Positions 1 through 6,260 of a DNA stretch of 14,438 bases are shown one piece after another. Under the pieces are notes generated by a model. It saw only the letters and a list, made by a program, of their open reading frames with translations. It made no database searches and was not told the DNA's origin. The stretch is from assembly GCA_038203025.1 (NCBI GenBank), contig JBBREK010000098.1, forward strand, positions 1 through 14,438, given 5' to 3'. The DNA comes from UBA11346 sp038203025 (lineage in GTDB: Bacteria; Planctomycetota; UBA11346). A program made the translations under genes and the position numbers. Numbering within the stretch: the stretch's first letter is position 1; every line of letters starts with the position of its first letter.

Positions 1-29
1 CTGGGATCAGCAGCCGGGCCGCTGGCGGC

Positions 30-569
30 TCAGTCGGCCGCCCCCATCTGCAGCCACTCCCCGCTAAGCCGGGAGGTCGTCCAGGCGCTGTTGGGCGTGG
101 CTCCCAAGGTCTCGAAGAACTCAATCGCGACGGTGTTCCACAACAGAACGGTGAATTCAACCCGGCCGAGGTTGCGCTCGACCGCGACCCTGGCGATGTA
201 CTTGAGCAACGCCGTCGCCACGCCCTTGTTGCGGTACTCCTCGCGGACGTAGATGTCCTCAAGATAGAGGCCGCGCTTGGCGATGAAGGTAGCGTAGGTG
301 TGGAAGAAGACCGCGAAGCCGACGGCACGGCCGTCGAGGAAGGCAATTACAGCCTCGAAGACACGATCGGGCCGGCTCAACTCGGCGCGCAGGCTCTCGG
401 TATTGGAGGCATTCGGCAGACGCTCGTAGGAGGCGAATGCCGCGATCATGTCGTCGAGCACCTCGGCGTCGTCCACGGTCGCCATGCGCAGGGTGAGACC
501 GGGGACTTCCTTCTTGACCACGTCGCGGCTCCAGGGGTACCTGGGCATGTTTCCGATCGCGGAGGCCAT
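30..569 (-). CDS. GNAT N-acetyltransferase, SAT1 (diamine acetyltransferase)-like
   Basis: This 179-residue protein is a GNAT-fold acetyltransferase that would move acetyl from acetyl-CoA to an amine. It shows the family motifs in order: a first strand LTLRMATVDDAE (about 25-36), the YLEDIYVREEY strand (102-112), the acetyl-CoA pyrophosphate loop R-N-K-G-V-A (113-118), a WN pair (144-145) and FFETLGA (151-157). The YLEDIYV block, the preceding FFHTY segment and the C-terminal W-x-x-x-R-L pattern resemble spermidine/spermine acetyltransferase SAT1, so a polyamine or thialysine-like amine is a plausible substrate, but this is inference. The frame stays open upstream to 635, into rimO. I chose the ATG at 569 because it leaves the whole domain intact and clears the rimO start; ATG 548 or GTG 521 are also possible, and none has a strong Shine-Dalgarno motif. 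It is divergent from rimO. Confidence 0.85.
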   Translation of the reverse strand: MASAIGNMPRYPWSRDVVKKEVPGLTLRMATVDDAEVLDDMIAAFASYERLPNASNTESLRAELSRPDRVFEAVIAFLDGRAVGFAVFFHTYATFIAKRGLYLEDIYVREEYRNKGVATALLKYIARVAVERNLGRVEFTVLLWNTVAIEFFETLGATPNSAWTTSRLSGEWLQMGAAD

Positions 570-586
570 GGCAAGGTGCCGTCTCT

Positions 587-610
587 GCCGCTTGGCGAAG
601 CGCCAGCGGC
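587..610. promoter_or_regulatory. Inverted repeat between GNAT gene and rimO
   Basis: The arms GCCGC-t-TGGCG and CGCCA-GCGGC pair over 10 bp, with one bulged T (592) and an AAG loop (598-600). The element lies 15 bp before the rimO ATG and 17 bp before the preferred GNAT start. It could be an operator for the divergent pair or a leader hairpin. If the GNAT gene really starts at 635, the repeat would be coding sequence and may be coincidental. Confidence 0.35.
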
Positions 611-625
611 TGGACACTGTCACCG

Positions 626-1921
626 ATGAGCGCACCGAAGGCCGCCCTGATCAGTCTGGGTTGTTCGAAAAACCTAGCGGATTCAGAGGATCTTGTCACC
701 GCCCTGAAGACGGTGGGGGTCGGATTGACCGACCAGCTGCCCGAGGCCGACCTGGTCCTGGTCAACACCTGCGGCTTCATCGAGGGGGCCAAGCAGGAGT
801 CGATCGAGCACATCCTCTCGGCCGCCCGCGAGCGCAAGGCCGGGGCCAAGCTGTTCGTCGCCGGCTGTTTGACCGAGCGCTACCTGACCGAGCTGCAGGC
901 CGACATGCCCGAGGTCGACCAGTGGGTGACGTTCAAGGACTACGACCGCTTCGCCGCCCTGGTCCGCGAACACTTCCCCGGCCTGAAGACGCATCGCGCC
1001 AGGCACGATCAGCGCAGCCAGCTGACCCCGCCGCACTTCGCCTACCTGAAGATCGCGGAAGGCTGCGACAACACCTGCAATTTCTGCGCCATCCCGCTGT
1101 TCCGCGGCAAGCACATCAGCCGGCCGTTCGCCGAGCTGGTCGACCAGGCCAAGGCCTACGCCAAGCGCGGGGTCAAGGAGATCGTGCTGATCAGCCAGCA
1201 TCTCGACTACTACGGCCGCGATGTTGATGGCCGCATGCAGCTGCCCGAGCTGGTCCGCGCCGTCGCCGCCGCCGCGCCCAAGGCGTGGATCCGCCTGCAT
1301 TACTGCTATCCCAACGACTTCAGCGACGCGTTGATCGCCGCCATGGCCGAGACGCCCAACGTCTGCCGCTACGTCGACATGCCGATCCAGCACGCCAGTG
1401 ACCGCACCCTCGCGCAGATGGGGCGCAAGACCAAGCTGGCGCACATCACCGAGCGCCTCGACGCGCTGCGCCGGGCCATGCCCGACATCGTCATCCGTAC
1501 CACCTTCATCGTCGGCTTTCCGGGCGAGCGCCCCGAGGACTTCGACTGTCTGATGGCCTTCGCCCGCGAGCAGCCCTTCGACCACGTCGGCGCCTTCCCC
1601 TACAGCGATGAAGAGGGTACCACTGCTGCGAAGATGCCGGGCAAGTTGCAGGCCCGCAGCATCGCCAGCCGCCACCGTCGCTTCAGCGAGCAGCAAGCCC
1701 GTCTGCACATCGACCGCTTGGTGCGCTGGCAGGGGCGCGAGCTGACCGTGCTGGTCGACACACAGTGCGATTTCGGCGTCTTCGCCTGCCGCCACTACGG
1801 CCAGGCGCACAACGTCGACAACGTGACCTTGGTCGAGAGCGACCGGCTGGAGGTCGGGCAGTGGGCCCGGGTGCGGATCACCGGCACGCAGGGGGTCGAT
1901 CTGGTGGCGGAGGTGGTGTGA
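626..1921 (+). CDS. rimO: Ribosomal protein S12 methylthiotransferase RimO
   Basis: RimO is a radical-SAM enzyme that adds a methylthio group to a conserved aspartate of ribosomal protein S12 in the cytoplasm. The 431-residue protein has the usual length and three domains. The N-terminal UPF0004 domain holds the auxiliary [4Fe-4S] cysteines C13 (in SLGCSKN), C49 (in VNTCGF) and C81 (in AGCLTER). The radical-SAM core has C147-xxx-C151-xx-C154 (GCDNTCNFC), followed by MPIQHAS and TTFIVGFPGE. A C-terminal TRAM domain (about 370-431) ends in RVRITGTQGVDLVAEVV. SLGCSKN and the TRAM sequence point to RimO rather than the tRNA enzyme MiaB. No Shine-Dalgarno motif precedes ATG 626, but the homologous N-terminus makes this start secure. 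The stop overlaps the start of the next gene by 4 bp (GTGA), so the two are probably cotranscribed. Confidence 0.96.
   Translation: MSAPKAALISLGCSKNLADSEDLVTALKTVGVGLTDQLPEADLVLVNTCGFIEGAKQESIEHILSAARERKAGAKLFVAGCLTERYLTELQADMPEVDQWVTFKDYDRFAALVREHFPGLKTHRARHDQRSQLTPPHFAYLKIAEGCDNTCNFCAIPLFRGKHISRPFAELVDQAKAYAKRGVKEIVLISQHLDYYGRDVDGRMQLPELVRAVAAAAPKAWIRLHYCYPNDFSDALIAAMAETPNVCRYVDMPIQHASDRTLAQMGRKTKLAHITERLDALRRAMPDIVIRTTFIVGFPGERPEDFDCLMAFAREQPFDHVGAFPYSDEEGTTAAKMPGKLQARSIASRHRRFSEQQARLHIDRLVRWQGRELTVLVDTQCDFGVFACRHYGQAHNVDNVTLVESDRLEVGQWARVRITGTQGVDLVAEVV
1909..1913 (+). promoter_or_regulatory. Ribosome binding site favouring GTG 1918
   Basis: GGAGG lies inside the last rimO codons, 4 nt before GTG 1918. 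It supports GTG 1918 over ATG 1975 as the lipoprotein start and suggests translational coupling to rimO. The 4-nt spacing is a little short. Confidence 0.5.
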
Positions 1922-2694
1922 GGGCCATTGCCCCGGTTCGTGGTTCGCGGTTCGCGGTTCGCGGTTTGGGTGCCATGTTACTGGGCCTGCTGGCGCTGGT
2001 CGGCTGCGCCGACGGCCCGCGTCCTAGTGGTCCTGACGCCGCCGGGCTGCGCGCCCGCCTTGGTTCAACCGACGTGCTCGCCGCCAGCCTGCTGGTGCAG
2101 CTCACCCCGGCTCAGGGCGAGGGTGAGCTGTTCACCCTGCGGCTGTGGTGCGCTGGCGACGGTGACGTGCGACTGCGCGCGCAGAAGCTCGATGTCAACT
2201 TCCTCGATGCCCTTGTGCACGCCGATGGTGCCTACGAGGCGGTGCTGGTGCGCGAACACGTCGCCACGACCGGCCGTCTTGGCGCGCCGGACGATCCGCC
2301 GCTGCTTTGCGACCTCCGCGTGCTGTTGGGCGAACTGCGCGACGGACCGCTGCCGCGCTCTGCCGTTCCGGCCGGCGACGCCCGTACCTGGACGTGGACC
2401 GCGGACGGCTGGATCACCGAACTCGACCTGGGCGCGGACGGCCTGCCCAACGCCAAGCATCTCAGCGCCGACGGTCAGGCGCCGCGCGAGATGACCTACG
2501 CCCGTTGGCAGAACTACGACGGCCTGACCCGTCCCAGCCAGGTACGCTTGATGATCGACGGCGACACCACGGCCATCCGCCTGAAGTCGCTCGACACCCC
2601 GCCGGTGATCAGCGCCGAGCGCATGGCCCTGCGTGTTCCGGACGACATCGAGCGGGTCGAGCCGTCCGAGTTCAGCCGGCGGATGCTGCCGTAA
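1918..2694 (+). CDS. Outer-membrane-type lipoprotein, LolA/LolB-like fold suspected
   Basis: This is a predicted lipoprotein of 258 residues. From GTG 1918 it has an arginine-rich n-region, a hydrophobic core (about 18-27) and a lipobox L-V-G-C with the lipidated cysteine at 30. Residue +2 is alanine, not the aspartate inner-membrane retention signal of the E. coli rule. The mature part has alternating strand-like segments. It ends with a pattern seen in LolA/LolB-type barrels: an aromatic strand with Y-A-R-W-x-x-Y-D-G-L-x-x-P, then a charged strand, then a short V-P-x-D-I tail. This is a fold-level impression, not a family assignment, and the exact role is unknown. ATG 1975 is the alternative start, but it would leave only about 10 residues before the lipobox cysteine and no basic n-region. 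The gene overlaps rimO by 4 bp and converges on the next gene with a 23-bp overlap. Confidence 0.75.
   Translation: MRAIAPVRGSRFAVRGLGAMLLGLLALVGCADGPRPSGPDAAGLRARLGSTDVLAASLLVQLTPAQGEGELFTLRLWCAGDGDVRLRAQKLDVNFLDALVHADGAYEAVLVREHVATTGRLGAPDDPPLLCDLRVLLGELRDGPLPRSAVPAGDARTWTWTADGWITELDLGADGLPNAKHLSADGQAPREMTYARWQNYDGLTRPSQVRLMIDGDTTAIRLKSLDTPPVISAERMALRVPDDIERVEPSEFSRRMLP
1933..1967 (+). repeat. Five-copy 7-bp repeat array (GCGGTTC)
   Basis: Five tandem heptamers run CCGGTTC, GTGGTTC, GCGGTTC, GCGGTTC and GCGGTTT. They lie between GTG 1918 and ATG 1975 of the lipoprotein gene and, if GTG 1918 is used, encode part of the signal-peptide n-region. Seven is not a multiple of three, so gain or loss of one copy would shift the frame from GTG 1918. 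Confidence 0.85.
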
Positions 2695-4114
2695 GGGCCT
2701 TGGTTTGGCGCTCGCGCCAATAGGCGTCGGTCTTCAGCCAGGCCTCGTGGATCTGTCCGGCCAGCTCGGTGAAGGTGGTTTGCTGATAGCCGGTGATGTT
2801 GGGTTTCACCGTGTCGTTGAGGCGGCCGGCGAGGTCCATGCGAAAGCGCGAGCGGCCGGCCGCGGCACCGACGATCGAACCAACCGTGGCGCCGTTGCAG
2901 TCGGTGTCGAGGGCGCCCATCACCGATATGGCCAGGGTCTGCACCGTGTCCATGCGGCCGTAGAACAGGCTCATCACGCAGATCAGCGCATTGTTGATGG
3001 TGTGCACGGCGTTCATGTCCGGGTAGGCTGCGTCAAGCTTGTCCATGCATGATTCCCAGTCAGGCGAGGCGGCGATCCACGTCAGGCACTGCCGTACCGC
3101 CTGGGCCAGACGACACTCGGCGGGGATCTCCGACAGGCCGATGGCGACCAGCTTGGCCGGATCCGTCTCGACGAAGGCGGCGGCCTGCATGGCGGCGCAG
3201 AACATCTCGCCGTAGATGCCGTTGCGCTCGTGCGTCCAGCTGGCGTCGCGCCAGGCGAACTCGGCTGCCAGCTCGGGCTTGCCGGCGCAGCACCAGGCGA
3301 AGCCGTCGCTGCGGATCTGCGCGCCGATCCACTCGCGGTAGGGGTTCCAGTTGCGCCGGGTGAAGGCCGGGGTCGCCGCCACATTCACGCCCTTGGGCCC
3401 CCACTGCTGCGGACCACTGCGGCAGCTGTGGTTGACGTAGTTGATGTAGGCCTGCGTTTCGGCGGTGCAGATCGAGCCGAGCGGGATGTGTCCGAGCCAG
3501 GCCTGTGCCACGTCGATCCAGGTGAAGCCGGGGCCGTTGTGGCGCACGATGTGTACGCCGATCAGCGTATAGTGGATGTCGTCGTCCGACTCCATGAAGG
3601 CGATGCGCTCGCGCTGGCTGAGCGGACAGCCGATGGTCAGCCCGTCCCCGGTCTCGCGGCCGGAGAAGTAGTCGCGCAGTGGCCAGTCGCCGCGGTTGGT
3701 CAGGTAGCGCTTGATGTCGGCGCGACCGCAGTGGCGTCCGTCGCGCCGGCCCATGCCCATGCCTTCGACCGGCTTGCCCAGGGCGCAGCCGCTGGCGCGG
3801 CCCAGCCAGGCGCCATGGAAACGATCGATTGCCTCCTCCGCGGTCGGCTGCCAATGCAGGTCGCGCGGCCCGGCCGGGCGGAGGGCGCGGATGGCGGCCA
3901 GCTCGTTGGGTTCGCGTGCCGCCAGGGCCGCATCCTCCTCCAGGGCGCAGAGCGCTTCGTAGATCGGCTGCAAGGAGGCTCGGTTCCAGGCATCGGTCAG
4001 CGGATCGAGCTGGCCGAAGCGACGTGTCAGGGCGGCAGGGATGGTGCAGCCCTCATCGCGGCGTTGGATGAACTCCTCGTTTACGAGGAGGTGGGGGGTG
4101 GCCCAGATGCCCAT
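2672..4114 (-). CDS. ADP-ribosylglycohydrolase-family protein with N-terminal extension
   Basis: The 480-residue protein belongs to the ADP-ribosylglycohydrolase (DraG/ARH) fold, whose members use two Mg2+ ions to cleave N- or O-glycosidic bonds to ribose. The fold begins near residue 97 with GAWLGRASGCALGKPVEG (101-118). The first acidic metal motif is SDDD (176-179), followed by HYTLIG. HERNGIYGEMFCAAM lies at 295-309. The second metal motif is D403-T-D405-C-N, then GATVGSIVGAAAG. Both metal clusters are present, so it is probably active, but the substrate is unknown; many such homologues are not known to act on ADP-ribosylated proteins. About 95 residues precede the fold and form an extra helical N-terminal region. 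There is no signal peptide. Shine-Dalgarno GGAGA at 4121-4125 supports ATG 4114. The gene is divergent from an AraC regulator and converges with the lipoprotein gene, overlapping it by 23 bp. Confidence 0.88.
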   Translation of the reverse strand: MGIWATPHLLVNEEFIQRRDEGCTIPAALTRRFGQLDPLTDAWNRASLQPIYEALCALEEDAALAAREPNELAAIRALRPAGPRDLHWQPTAEEAIDRFHGAWLGRASGCALGKPVEGMGMGRRDGRHCGRADIKRYLTNRGDWPLRDYFSGRETGDGLTIGCPLSQRERIAFMESDDDIHYTLIGVHIVRHNGPGFTWIDVAQAWLGHIPLGSICTAETQAYINYVNHSCRSGPQQWGPKGVNVAATPAFTRRNWNPYREWIGAQIRSDGFAWCCAGKPELAAEFAWRDASWTHERNGIYGEMFCAAMQAAAFVETDPAKLVAIGLSEIPAECRLAQAVRQCLTWIAASPDWESCMDKLDAAYPDMNAVHTINNALICVMSLFYGRMDTVQTLAISVMGALDTDCNGATVGSIVGAAAGRSRFRMDLAGRLNDTVKPNITGYQQTTFTELAGQIHEAWLKTDAYWRERQTKALTAASAG

Positions 4115-4120
4115 GGTTGT

Positions 4121-4125
4121 TCTCC
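4121..4125 (-). promoter_or_regulatory. Ribosome binding site of the ADP-ribosylglycohydrolase gene
   Basis: On the minus strand GGAGA lies 6 nt before ATG 4114. It fixes the start and confirms that the long N-terminal extension is translated. Confidence 0.7.
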
Positions 4126-4139
4126 GTCGCCCATGCTAT

Positions 4140-4190
4140 CGCAGGATTGCCGGAAGCCGTTGGCATCCAGCAGGTGAAGATAGACTATTC
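4140..4190. promoter_or_regulatory. Divergent control region between ARH gene and araC-type regulator
   Basis: The 81-bp gap (4115-4195) must hold both promoters. An imperfect inverted repeat, GGATTGCC (4144-4151) and GGCATCC (4162-4168), may be an operator. For the plus strand, TTGGCA (4160-4165) and TAGACT (4181-4186) resemble -35 and -10 boxes with a short 15-bp spacer. That promoter would start transcription almost at ATG 4196, giving a leaderless message. No convincing minus-strand promoter was found. These are pattern matches only. Confidence 0.3.
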
Positions 4191-4195
4191 GTCCG

Positions 4196-5089
4196 ATGAT
4201 GGATGCCCCCCTTGCCTGGTCCGGGCCTTACAGCCCGTACATCCACCACTGTGACGACGCCCAACGGCAGCGCGCCTGGACGATGCCAAACCGGCGTCTC
4301 GAATACTGGTTGTTGGTGACATCGCTGTCGGGCAGCGAGTCGATCGGCGTCGATGGTCATAGATTCGACGTCCGACCAGGCGATAGCTATCTCATCCCGC
4401 CAGGGGCCCTGCACGACCTTGCCTCGGTGCGGGGGAACACCCCGGTGTGGATCCACTTCGATGTGCTGTTCGATCCGCGCCGGACCCGTGCTGGGCGGCA
4501 TCACGCCGGGCCGCACGAACCGGACTTTGGCGGACGCGCCGGGCTGCTGCAGCCGGCGGCGCGGGCGACCTGGGGCGTCGATCTGCCGATCCTCGTGCCG
4601 GCTGGTCTGCGCGAGCGGTTTGCTGCCGAGGTGCCGGCTGTAGTGGCGCTACATCGCGGCGGTTCGCCGCCGGCACGGCTGGCAGCCACGGCGCGGCTGG
4701 CTGTCTTGCTCGCTGAACTGGTCGCCGAGGCCTGGCGCGCCGGTGGCGGCGCCGCCGGTCCCAGCGAGGCAGACCGTATCGCCCGGGCCGAGGCGGTGGC
4801 GCGGCACCGCCTCGACCTCGGCTTCGGTCTGCATGACTTCGCCGCCGCCGCCGGTTTGGGGCGCTCGCGCTTCTGCCAAGTCTATCGCCGGTTGCGCGGT
4901 ATGCCGCCGGGGGCGTTCCTCCAGCGCGAACGGCTGGTCCGCGCCGAGTCGCTGCTGCGCGATACCGATCTGCCGGTCGGACAAGTCGCCACCCTGGTGG
5001 GCTATGGCGATGCGACGGTGTTCGTGCGCGCCTTCCGGCGCGCGCGCGGACTCACGCCTGGGGCGTGGCGCTTAGCACCTGGGCGGTGA
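4196..5089 (+). CDS. AraC-family transcriptional regulator with cupin sensor domain
   Basis: This 297-residue DNA-binding regulator has the standard AraC layout. An N-terminal cupin ligand-binding domain (about 30-95) is marked by LEYWLLVTSLSG, the turn RPGDSYLIPPGALH and WIHFDVLF. A linker follows, then a C-terminal double helix-turn-helix (about 195-295). The first HTH is LHDFAAAAGLGRSRFCQVYRR and the second spans about 259-283, with the family signature GYGDATVFVRAFRRARGLTPGAW. Regulators with this arrangement often respond to sugars or related small ligands; the ligand here is unknown. The divergent ADP-ribosylglycohydrolase gene is the obvious candidate target. ATG 4196 and ATG 4199 are adjacent and neither has a well-placed Shine-Dalgarno. 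The 3' end overlaps the convergent thiD-like gene by 38 bp. Confidence 0.93.
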   Translation: MMDAPLAWSGPYSPYIHHCDDAQRQRAWTMPNRRLEYWLLVTSLSGSESIGVDGHRFDVRPGDSYLIPPGALHDLASVRGNTPVWIHFDVLFDPRRTRAGRHHAGPHEPDFGGRAGLLQPAARATWGVDLPILVPAGLRERFAAEVPAVVALHRGGSPPARLAATARLAVLLAELVAEAWRAGGGAAGPSEADRIARAEAVARHRLDLGFGLHDFAAAAGLGRSRFCQVYRRLRGMPPGAFLQRERLVRAESLLRDTDLPVGQVATLVGYGDATVFVRAFRRARGLTPGAWRLAPGR

Positions 5090-5906
5090 CGTCAGCCATC
5101 ACCTGCTCGCGCACGGTGATGCCGTGCCACAGCACACCGAGGCCGCCGGGCAACTCTGGAGCGGCGTGGATGGCGCCGGTGACGTAGCCCTTGGCGTCAA
5201 GGATGGCCTCGCGCAGGCTGTCGCCTTTGGCCAGCAGAGCGGTGATCGCACCGCTGTGGGCGCAGCCGGTGCCGATGATCTTGCCGCGGCGGATGGTCGG
5301 GCTTTCGTAGTGGCTGATGCCGTCCATGGCGGCCAGCAGGTCGACGTGCTTGCCTTCGAAGCCGCCGCCGGTGACCAGGATGGGGCAGCCGTAGCGCTTG
5401 AGCAGCTGGGTGGCGGCCTCTTGCATGTCGCCGACGTCGAGGCACTCGTCCATGCCCGCGAGGGTGGCCGCCTCGAAGCGGTTGGGCGTCGCCAGGGTGC
5501 CGCGCGGCAGCAGTTCCTCGCAGATGGCGTTGATCACCTCGGGCTGGGTCAGGGCGACGCCCTTGTTGGTGGCGATGATCGGGTCGACCACCACTGGGAT
5601 GCCGGGCGATTCGCGCAGCCAGCGGCCGACCACACGCGCCACCTGGGCGTTGGGCAGGTAGCTGACCTTGATCGCCTTGATCGGCAGACTTTCGGCGATG
5701 GCGTCGAGCTGGGCGCGGACGTGGCCCTCGGGGATGGGCAGCTGCGAGTGGATGCCCGACAGGCTCTGCGCCATCACCGCGGTGATCACCGAGGCGCCGT
5801 AGCAGTTCAAGGCCATAAAGGTCTTGAGGTCGGCCTGGATGCCGGATCCGCCCGAGCTGTCGGAGTCGCCGATCGTCACGCAGACGGGGTGGAAGCTGCC
5901 GCTCAT
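5052..5906 (-). CDS. thiD: ThiD-like hydroxymethylpyrimidine/phosphomethylpyrimidine kinase
   Basis: The 284-residue protein is a ribokinase-superfamily kinase of the ThiD/PdxK group. ThiD phosphorylates hydroxymethylpyrimidine twice for thiamine synthesis, and close relatives phosphorylate pyridoxal. Visible motifs are GDSDSSGGSGIQADLKTF (13-30), VVVDP (105-109), the P-N-x-F-E-A motif (141-146), an ATP-site VTGGG (178-182) and the anion-hole motif GTGC with C215 (212-215). Length and motif order fit ThiD. Departures from the common form are KVSYL (80-84) where ThiD usually has KxGML, IGDSD instead of IAGSD, and TGGG instead of KGGH. Pyridoxine or another pyrimidine therefore remains a possible substrate. 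No other thi gene and no evident TPP riboswitch is present. It is probably the last gene of the lemA unit, 54 bp after the small acidic protein, and overlaps the AraC gene by 38 bp. Confidence 0.85.
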   Translation of the reverse strand: MSGSFHPVCVTIGDSDSSGGSGIQADLKTFMALNCYGASVITAVMAQSLSGIHSQLPIPEGHVRAQLDAIAESLPIKAIKVSYLPNAQVARVVGRWLRESPGIPVVVDPIIATNKGVALTQPEVINAICEELLPRGTLATPNRFEAATLAGMDECLDVGDMQEAATQLLKRYGCPILVTGGGFEGKHVDLLAAMDGISHYESPTIRRGKIIGTGCAHSGAITALLAKGDSLREAILDAKGYVTGAIHAAPELPGGLGVLWHGITVREQVMADVTAQVLSATPQA

Positions 5907-5941
5907 GGTAGGAGTATGTCCTGGGCGTCGTCGGGGGGCAA

Positions 5942-5960
5942 CCGGCGAATCGGTCGCCGG
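5942..5960 (-). terminator. Hairpin directly after the small ORF, possible terminator/attenuator
   Basis: On the minus strand a perfect 7-bp stem, CCGGCGA and TCGCCGG with a 5-nt loop, starts right after the TAG stop of the small acidic gene. Only TT and then a C run follow, not a U tract. It is a weak intrinsic terminator at best and could instead be a partial terminator or RNA-stabilising hairpin before thiD. Confidence 0.4.
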
Positions 5961-6206
5961 CTACAGCAGTTTGAACCGCGTGAGGTCGTCCAGCTCGTCG
6001 TCGTCGACGGTCAACCAGGCGCCGTTGTCGAACTCCAGGTCGTAGCAGAAGCCTGGGTCGCCGCGGTCACGCTCGTTGCCGATGCCGGTAATGCGGCCGA
6101 CGGCGCCGACGGGGGTGACGCGGTCCTCCTCATCAGCGTCGAGATCGGTGATCTGCTCGACGAGGACGACCTTGGTGCCGCGCGGGAGGGGGTGCTGGAT
6201 GGCCAT
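5961..6206 (-). CDS. Small acidic hypothetical protein, SH3-barrel-like
   Basis: This 81-residue cytoplasmic protein is not a family I recognise. Its strand-rich pattern reads PRGTKVVLVEQI, an acidic loop, VTPVGAVGRITGI, a charged loop with GDPGFCYDLEF, DNGAWLTV, then an acidic DDDELDDL and a basic-hydrophobic tail. The G-x-V-G-R-I-T turn and the five short strands suggest a small SH3/KOW-like barrel, possibly for protein or nucleic-acid binding; this is inference. I chose ATG 6206 because GGAG (6216-6219) sits 9 nt upstream. In-frame ATG 6221 and 6239 are alternatives. It follows the M48 protease gene by 54 bp on the same strand, so it is probably cotranscribed with it. Confidence 0.65.
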   Translation of the reverse strand: MAIQHPLPRGTKVVLVEQITDLDADEEDRVTPVGAVGRITGIGNERDRGDPGFCYDLEFDNGAWLTVDDDELDDLTRFKLL

Positions 6207-6215
6207 GTCCGGATG

Positions 6216-6219
6216 CTCC
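6216..6219 (-). promoter_or_regulatory. Ribosome binding site of the small acidic gene
   Basis: GGAG on the minus strand lies 9 nt before ATG 6206. This favours that start over the upstream in-frame ATGs at 6221 and 6239. Confidence 0.45.
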
Positions 6220-6260
6220 ATGATCGCCTGCCACCGCAACCGTCGTTCGCGCCGGTGCCC

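Noticed and set aside
683..1810. Long open frame (375 codons) antisense to rimO
   Set aside because: It mirrors rimO codons in GC-rich DNA, has low-complexity Val/Gly/Asp/Leu-rich composition and no recognisable motif.
4081..4200. TPP or other riboswitch near the thiD/ARH/AraC genes
   Set aside because: None of the conserved TPP-riboswitch core sequences were seen upstream of thiD (5907-5960) or in the 81-bp divergent gap, which are both very short.
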